Positions 57,420 through 64,000 of a DNA stretch of 64,000 bases are shown here, piece after piece. Position 1 is the first letter of the stretch. Each line of letters starts with the position of its first letter. The stretch is from positions 36,076,681 through 36,140,680 of the forward strand of contig NC_072777.1 in NCBI RefSeq assembly GCF_022539595.1, given 5' to 3'. The DNA is from Amphiprion ocellaris. Its lineage: Eukaryota > Chordata > Actinopteri > Pomacentridae. Below the pieces are notes generated by a model. It was not told the DNA's origin. It made no database searches and was given only the letters and a program-made list of their open reading frames with translations. The position numbers and the translations under genes were made by a program.

Positions 57420-57935
57420 CCGTCCTGTTGTTCTCATTTACAGGCACCAAAAAATATTGTTTCCTTGTCTGAAAAAAAATCCAAAAATTCAGCAAAAAAT
57501 CCCCAAATTTCTGAAAATTTGCAAAATCTTCTGAAAAATTAAAATAATTCCTTAAAAGTTTCCCTTAAAAGTTTTTTTTTTAAATCCCCCAAATTTAGCA
57601 AGAAAATTCTTGTAAATATTTTCAAAAAATGAGTAACAATCTTCCAAAAAAAAAAATCCTAAAAATATCTAAAGTGATTCCATATATATCAGTAAAGCTT
57701 CTAATATTTTCTTTTAAGAACATTCACAGAATTTTTGGTCGATTTTCTTGTGAATGTTCTTGAGAAACATTTTTATCGTTTCTTTTTTTCCACCAAAAAA
57801 AAAAAAAAATTCAAAAATTTCCCAAAAATGTTGAAAATGTGAACATCAGAAGTTTCACTGTGAAAATAGATTTTTTTTCCCCACATTTTCAAACTTTGAA
57901 ACGGGTCAGTTTTGACCCGCAGGACGACACGAGGG
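57420..57935. mobile_element. TTAA-flanked miniature element
   Basis: TTAA at 57416-57419. The right-hand site has changed to TTGA (57936-57939). The TTGTCTGAA side is at the left, and the right side ends GACCCGCAGGACGACACGAGGG. The preceding spacer 57098-57415 shows nothing assignable. Confidence 0.8.
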
Positions 57936-57939
57936 TTGA

Positions 57940-60247
57940 CATCTTTTTGGCTCCATTCAGGTTTTATCCAACCAAACACCTCCTGGTAAATTCTTCAACC
58001 ACAAACCCAACGTCTGCATCCAGAGATCTGTCACAGGAAGTGAGATATGATAATAGAATAAAGGGCACCAAGATAAAAGCAAGTGGAGAGTGACTGATCT
58101 TCCTTCAGGTAATGAAGAGTGTTCCTGATTGGCATCGCTGATAAAAAAAAAACAAAAAAAAACAAGCAGCTATGGATCACATAAGCACACATTAGATAGA
58201 GAGCAGCTCTTTTCTTTTCTCTGTGTTCCAGTGAATCACCGTGTTTCCCGTTTTATTCCCTCAGAAGAACAACACACCGATGCTGTTATCCGTCATCACG
58301 GCTGCCGTTCCTCCTCAGAAACCAGTCGATACGAGCTCCCACTCACTGAGTCGCTGTGTTTAGGTGTGTGTTTTGTTCACAAGGTCTTTTGTGATTAAAT
58401 GGAACTGCAGCAAAAAGGGGATGTTTGGTGCTTTTTTTGTCCCATTAAGTAGCTCTTATAAAAGTGTCCCAGTTGGTGATGGAATACATGTTCAGATTCA
58501 CACACAAAAGTGATTCATTTGTGGTGGAACTATTGAAGATACATTAAAATTTCATTTTTTTTTCTTTGAATCAAAAATAGGAATACATTCTGAGCAATTG
58601 TAGCTTGTTTTTCACAAACTATTTGTAAACTGCCAAATAAGACAGCCCACATCCGGTCAGGTTTTTTTTCTCTCTCAACAAAAGAGCCCAAAGGTGCCTG
58701 ATGGATATTCAAAATATGGCAGAATTACTAAGTTTTATTCTCTGATATATAATTTTATACAAATACAAGAAATGTTACAAACTTCGTGGGCTATTTGTAA
58801 CTGCAGGGCAAATAAAATTCTGTGTTTTCTTGGTTATTATGAACTTTTCTGCTTGGATTTAATCAATAATATGAAATATTAGCCCAATAAAAGGGTTTAT
58901 GTGTTTAGGAACATATTCTCAGCACTTCTGTCCTGCTTTTTAAAAACAAAAATCCCTATCGATCCTGAAAACTAAGAACAAAACAAAAAAGGTTCTTTCT
59001 CTCTTATTTTACCTCAATATTAACATTTCAGGGACAAATGTGACTGATAATTCTTCAAAATATAGCATTTTTTTTTGTAATATAAATTGTAAACTACAGA
59101 ACCGAAAAAAATGTTTTAATGGTTATTATGAAGCTTGTTGCTTGAAAAATTTGCAATATTTATTATTTCTTGATCATTGTTATCAAATCCTGGTCTAACA
59201 AGCATATTCTTTTCCCTTCTGTTATGTTTTTGACAGAATTGCTTCTCTTCCTCTCTCAGAATAATGTAAACCTGAATAGTTCAGGGACAAATGTGACTAG
59301 TAGTTTTCCAAAAATGCAAAAATTTAAAACTTTTGTTGAATGATATACCTTCTAAATCCAAATATCATAAATTTTACATATTTACCTTGAGTTTCCATGG
59401 TTATTATCAGTGGCGTTGTTAATACGGTTGATCCAAACACTGGGATATTATTTTGCTCTTCATAAAAGCCTGGTTTGTTTACTGAAGTCTGTCGTGTTTT
59501 ACCACAGAGACTTTTCAGTTTCAGTCTCAGGGCAGGATGTTTGCAGAATGATATTGTGGTGGGTGTTTTCCCCTAACTATATATATAACATTATCCCTCC
59601 AATTACTAAAGCAACCAAAAAAATATAACAACAGGTGGTGGAGTAGCAATAAAATCACGGTTTATGGATTTACTGAGTGTTCCTGCAACTATCGTTTCAC
59701 CATGGACAGAGTATTTCTGTCAACATGCAGCACAGACAGAAGGTTTAGTCTGAGCTCTCATCCAGGTAATCTGGCGTTTAGATTGTTTTTCCAAGCAAAA
59801 ATATTCAATGGAGGATTTAGTTCTTGTTTTACATGATGGGAGATCTTCAGTTTTATGTTTTAAAGAATAATAGTTTGGTGCAGCACTGTTCAATCTAACA
59901 GAATAACTTTATCTTTTTATTGGTTATCCATTCGTGGTATAATTTCAGGGGACTTTATGGGTGACTTCTCCTCTCCTGGACTATTTTTAAGGTCTACCAC
60001 CCAAATAATTATTAAATAATATGCAAATGACTACAAATGACTATAGCTGCAGAAATTATTGTAAATAAGACCAACTCTAAACACACAGTTTGAGAACTAG
60101 TGCCCTAGCTAGCTTCCACTCACTGTGACAGTAATGTGGGTTAAGCATGGACAAAAAATTAAATGAACTTACTTTATCTATAGAGCACAGTATTTTACAT
60201 TTTAGATTCATTTTATTCTAACATGACAATGATGTAAATATCAGGTT
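57940..60247. other. AT-rich intergenic region
   Basis: No exon, RNA gene or recognisable element. An A-rich tract lies at 58141-58163. Confidence 0.4.
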
Positions 60248-60365
60248 AAGCTATAGACTGTATAATAAAGATGGATGTAGCTCATAGTCTGTGTATATTA
60301 TTATTATTATTGTTGTTGTTATTATTATCATTATTATCATTATTATTATTATACAGTCTATGGGT
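60248..60365. repeat. Small inverted-repeat element around a (TTA)n microsatellite
   Basis: 'ctatagactgtataataa' at the left and 'ttattatacagtctatgg' at the right are inverted around about 55 bp of TTA/TTG repeats. The end motif is shared with 44511-44972. Confidence 0.6.
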
Positions 60366-60689
60366 TAAACTGCAAAAACCGAATGTTTCACAAACCTATC
60401 GTCACCTCTGCTTATTGTGAAACTTCCTGCTTGATAACTGCGTCACTTAGCCTCGTATTTTATCATTAATATGACTTTTCTGTAATGACACACATTGTTG
60501 TAGCTTAAAATGAACTCTTCGTCGACTGTTGTCATTCCTCCTGAAACTACTGTTTCGTTTCTGTGCCTCGTTTTAACACTTTTGACCGGTTTGAGACAGC
60601 TTCCTCCTCATTTTGCTCGTTGTGCTAAGGCGCTAACTGTGATTAGCTCGGACAATTCGAATCACACTACACATTATTGCGGCTCTGCT

Positions 60690-60930
60690 CTCGACCAATC
60701 GCAACACGCGGCTGAACTATCGCAGCCAATCATGTTGCACGTAAACGCAAAGCGGGACGCTCCGAATTTTTAGACACGGAAGTCCGCTGCATATGTTCCC
60801 AGTTTCCTTCAGTTGTGGATCTACATTTGTTCAAAAAAAGCGAGATTCTTTGGATATGGTGCGACGAGATTTGTCCGATAAGTAGATTCAAATCAATCTG
60901 TGGCTGATTATATAAGCTGAAGACGTGAAA
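60690..60930 (+). promoter_or_regulatory. Inferred promoter and untranslated first exon of the kinase gene
   Basis: CpG-richer than its surroundings, with two CCAAT boxes (60695-60699 and 60726-60730) and a candidate donor GAAA|gtaagt at 60930/60931. This would splice over a 1.05-kb intron to the acceptor at 61979-61980. Transcription start is not determinable. TATATAA at 60909-60915 is an alternative core element. The intron (60931-61980) shows only a LINE-tail-like patch at about 61370-61440 (actttattgatccctgaaat) and AT-rich sequence. Confidence 0.45.
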
Positions 60931-62019
60931 GTAAGTTGTAGATTAAAATAAGTCGTCTTTGTGTTTCGTTTCCTCTTTAAACTACAGGCAGCGCCACGTT
61001 GGAGTCCAGCAGGAGGTTACCTGAGTTCAGTTACTCTGAAAGTTTTAGTCTTTATTTGAGCTATTTTCTTAAATTAGTTGTATGCAACTTATGTGAATGT
61101 TGAGTTCAACTTGAAAGAAATAGTTAACTGGTTGTTTTGTTGTGTAAAAGTTAGCTGTAGCACATTCAGTGCTATGTTCTGTGTGTAACATTAGAACTAA
61201 CAATCCCAGCTGAGTTTAATTTAGCATTTCCAACTTCATCTTCCATCATAGCTTAAAATCCGAGGGAATATCAGGTTAAACTGTGCTATATTCGTCACCT
61301 TTTCCGCAGTGTTGTTGACGCACACACTCAGCTAACTTCCTGTATATGACAGAACACTGAAATAAGAGGTGAGATCGAGAAACTTTATTGATCCCTGAAA
61401 TTCTCATGCTACGGCAGTTTAATGAATGAATGAATGAATGTTTTGTTTTGTTTCGGACATGTGAGCAAAAAAACACGAAAACAAATCAAAATTTTCAAAA
61501 TAACAACAAAACAAACAAACAAAACAAACATATTATATTTGCAAACTGCCAAAATCACATATGAGTTTCTAAAGACGAAAAAAGTGAAAATTAGGAGTCA
61601 AATGCAATGAAGCTTCAGTCTAATTTAGAGAGAACGACAGAAAAACAACCCATCCAGCAAACAGCAGCTGAAAAATAGAAGAATGGCAGAACACCTCTCC
61701 ATAAATCTGTGCAACCCTGGTGTCCTCTATAGAAATACAGCTGGACATAGGAAGTTTTGATAAAATAAATGATGCAATTTTTAATTTAATAAGTCAAAAT
61801 TGTTGGTTTTTAATTTTGCACACTTTCATATTCATTTTTGAAGTGACCAAATAACTGTCAGTTGATACAGTTTTAAATAATCTGACATACGAGTGATTTT
61901 GCATGCTGTCTTCTGTTGTAAACTGTACTACTGTGTTGCATGTCTTTCTATCAAACAAATGGAAGCTGTTTTGTGTGCAGCCACATTCAGCCCCGGCTCC
62001 TATGAGGGATCTATGAGAG

Positions 62020-62757
62020 ATGGAGGAGCTCTACACCTTGGAGAGGGAGGTGGGACGAGGCAGCTATGGCGTGGTCTTTGAGGGCCATATGGCCAAAACA
62101 GGACAGAAGGTGGCCATCAAGCGCCTCCCCTGCAGCAACCCGGAGTGCATTGAACTCTACCTCCAGGAGCTGTGGGCCATGAGAGCCACGGCCAAGAACC
62201 ACGTCAACGTCATCGCCCTCCACAGCTGCCTGCTGCAGACGGGACCTCGCAGCCTGAAGCCTCTGAAACCTGGAAAACTGCCTCTGCGTCTGGTTGAGAC
62301 TGTGCTGAAGGGCAGCGTGGTCGGAGCACAAAGTGAGGACAGGAATGACGTCCAGGCTAACATCCAGAGGACGACTAACTCTGTCTCCAGACTTCAAGAC
62401 AAAACCAACACCGTACAGGCCAGAGCTAAGCTCCAAGAGGGGCCGAAGTCAAATTCATCCAATTCTATGACCCCGCAAAGACCCTCCAACAGAGCCAGGA
62501 AGAGAGTGTGTCAGAGCAGAGAGGAGCAGCCGGGCCCTCTGCGATGCCTGGCCCTGTGGCTGGTCATGGAGTACTGTGATGGAGGAGATTTAAACCAGTA
62601 TCTGCTCTCCAGACCTCCAGACGTCCAGCGGAACCTCAGCGTGGTGAGACAGCTCTGCAGCGCCGTTTCCTTCCTGCACAGCCTCGGCATCACCCACCGA
62701 GACCTGAAGCCCGACAACGTGCTGGTCTGCATGACGCCAAAGGGCCCCGTAGTCAAG
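62020..62757 (+). CDS. STK35/PDIK1L-family protein kinase, first coding exon
   Basis: 246 codons from ATG 62020 to donor AAG|gtaggt. An in-frame TGA at 62014-62016 fixes the start. The acceptor tgtgtgcag ends at 61980. The N-lobe begins at once: Gly-rich loop GRGSYG (12-17), VAIK lysine 34, then an LRLVETVLKG segment and LWLVMEYCDGGDLNQYLLSR before the catalytic loop HRDLKPDN (226-233, Asp228). The DFG motif and C-lobe must lie in exons beyond the window. The GGDLNQY and LVET-LKG stretches are what I recall of STK35 (CLIK1) and PDIK1L, Ser/Thr kinases linked to the nucleus and actin regulator PDLIM1. A roughly 75-residue polar, probably disordered insert (about 96-170) separates the two N-lobe blocks and is longer than I recall in either relative. 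The exact orthologue is not resolved. Confidence 0.85.
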
Positions 62758-64000
62758 GTAGGTAGCTTATTATGGGTTGTCGTTACTTCACATCAAACCA
62801 GGCTTGTTGGAAAAGTCTGAAGGCTTCTAGTAATTGATAGTTATTTTACTCTCTCGGAGTGTTTTGTTTTTCACAGCAGCAGTGAGCCTGAGACACAACA
62901 AACATTATGATAGAGTGAAATATGAAAAGCAGTTTACAATAGGAAAGCTGTGTTTATCCCTGTGTATCTGAACAATTAACATATGGCTGCTGTGAATACT
63001 GAAAGCACAGAGGAGCTGCAGGGATAACATCCATCACATTGCTGTTGTTAGAAGTCAAAAGGCCTCATGCTTGTTGTTGTTGGTGTAAATCTTTTGGTGA
63101 AGGGGCTGAATTTATCCACGTTTATGCTGAATACGACCATCCTCTGACAGTCAATCTGTGAGTGAATGGACAGAATTAAACAGACACAAGGAGGACAGCA
63201 GGAACACTGTCGCTGGTGGCGTTTTGGTTTCAACTTTCTTGACAAACACACACAACAGCTGGTAGAAAAGACAACGCTCCCCGCCGGGGAATCGAACCCA
63301 GGCGGAGATACTGTCCACTATATCAACGAGGCCTGTGTGTGTCCTTCCTTCTGGTATTGTCGGCCAGGTGTTGGCATGATTTCAGCTTTGACAACATGTA
63401 AACAGATGAAATATGCTGATATGCAGATAAACACACAAAGAAACTTTTAAATGGAACATCACAATAAGCACAAAGGCTCTGCAGGTTTTTATTTCTTTAT
63501 TTGGTAGGGACAGTGCACATTAATGAACGTGTACTTAAACAGAAATAGACATAAATATGCTGGATTACAGCAACAGTGCTCATTTACATCCACTGTCCTT
63601 AGACAGGTAAAAAAACAACAGTGAAACAGGACAACAGGTCACAATAAAAGCACATAAAAAGTACAAAAAGAAGTTAAAGGTCAATGGTCACTATACTGGT
63701 TGACTTTCAGCTGTTCAAGGTGAGTTTTGAAGGTTGGAAACATGGGAAACATCTCCCTTATGGAGAGTAGAAGACTGGTCCAGATCTTACTGGCTTCACA
63801 GAAGGAGCATTTTGTCTGAAGATGAACTCGTCACTGATGAAGAGACACACAGGGACCACGTCCTGTGCAGTTCGTCAGTCATCCAGGTCACTGGAATCCT
63901 ACAAAGCAAATACACCAGATGTATATCTGTCTGCACAAGCCTTCATCTCAGACATCCCAGTGAAAGCTTAGAAAAAACATCAGAGAGGAGTCAAAGTGAA
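62758..64000 (+). other. Kinase-gene intron to the window edge
   Basis: No further kinase exon is visible. It contains the tRNA-like pseudogene (63277-63332) and, from about 63480 to 63900, sequence such as 'tttatttggtagggacagtg' that I recall as the inverted 3' tail of a fish LINE (minus strand, low certainty). Confidence 0.45.
63277..63332 (-). pseudogene. tRNA-Asp-like pseudogene lacking the anticodon region
   Basis: On the minus strand the sequence starts gcctcgttgatatagtggac, with an A box like tRNA-Asp, then reaches 'ccgcctg' and jumps straight to the T-arm 'ggttcgattccccgg' with a matching acceptor end 'cggggag'. About 16 nt covering the anticodon loop, its 3' stem and the variable arm are missing, leaving 56 nt. 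Internal promoter boxes persist but no functional tRNA can form. Confidence 0.7.

Overview
This is nuclear DNA of a ray-finned fish, probably a percomorph teleost. I infer this from intron-split vertebrate genes, very long AT-rich non-coding stretches, and a fish-type repeat load: an L2/CR1-like LINE, a tRNA-derived SINE with an (ATGG)n tail, a Tc1 transposon, and several families of small inverted-repeat transposons. The species cannot be read from the window. No bacterial-style operon or CRISPR array is present.

Three host genes are supported. (1) The 3' end of a ZNF395-like transcription-factor gene runs on the + strand from the left edge to about 14.97 kb and ends in the diagnostic C-clamp exon (14173-14284). 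(2) Prepronociceptin (pnoc) lies on the - strand, with coding exons at 26479-26616 and 17683-18234. It is tail-to-tail with the ZNF395 gene, the same neighbour arrangement that I recall for human PNOC and ZNF395. (3) The first coding exon of an STK35/PDIK1L-type protein kinase lies at 62020-62757 (+), behind an inferred promoter and untranslated first exon near 60.7-60.93 kb. The pnoc-to-kinase interval (about 27-60 kb) holds no convincing host exon.

Layout. From 434 to 13117 there is a tandem duplication of one unit (7.4 kb and 4.9 kb copies). Each copy holds two ZNF395 exons, a hAT-like element, a SINE fragment, and a 21-bp minisatellite that ends at a splice acceptor. A SINE occupies the junction (7850-8212). 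From 14 to 27 kb lie the two convergent 3' ends and pnoc, whose 8.2-kb intron is full of small transposons and has a 15/18-bp minisatellite near its splice donor. From 27 to 34 kb is mostly featureless AT-rich DNA. From 34.1 to 38 kb is a near-complete L2-like LINE, and from 39.0 to 40.7 kb a dead Tc1 element with about 215-bp inverted repeats. From 42 to 46 kb is a dense nest of elements including a perfect 92-bp-arm hairpin. From 46.2 to 50.0 kb is a repeat-poor island that may hold regulatory DNA. From 50 to 58 kb are more TTAA-flanked elements, a 1.08-kb element with TAC...GTA ends and 6-bp target duplication carrying a tiny zinc-ribbon-like frame, and a hAT-like element. From 58 kb to the end lie AT-rich DNA, the kinase gene start, and a tRNA-Asp-like pseudogene in its intron.

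The most unusual points are: the ZNF395 exon-pair duplication, whose two pairs cannot both be spliced in without a frameshift and premature stop; the two minisatellites that start at or close to splice sites in neighbouring genes; a TTAA-targeting miniature element family present in about a dozen copies, some rebuilt as full palindromes; and the mobile palindrome around a CxxC...CxxC micro-ORF. Nothing was compared to a database; family names come from sequence features and recall.
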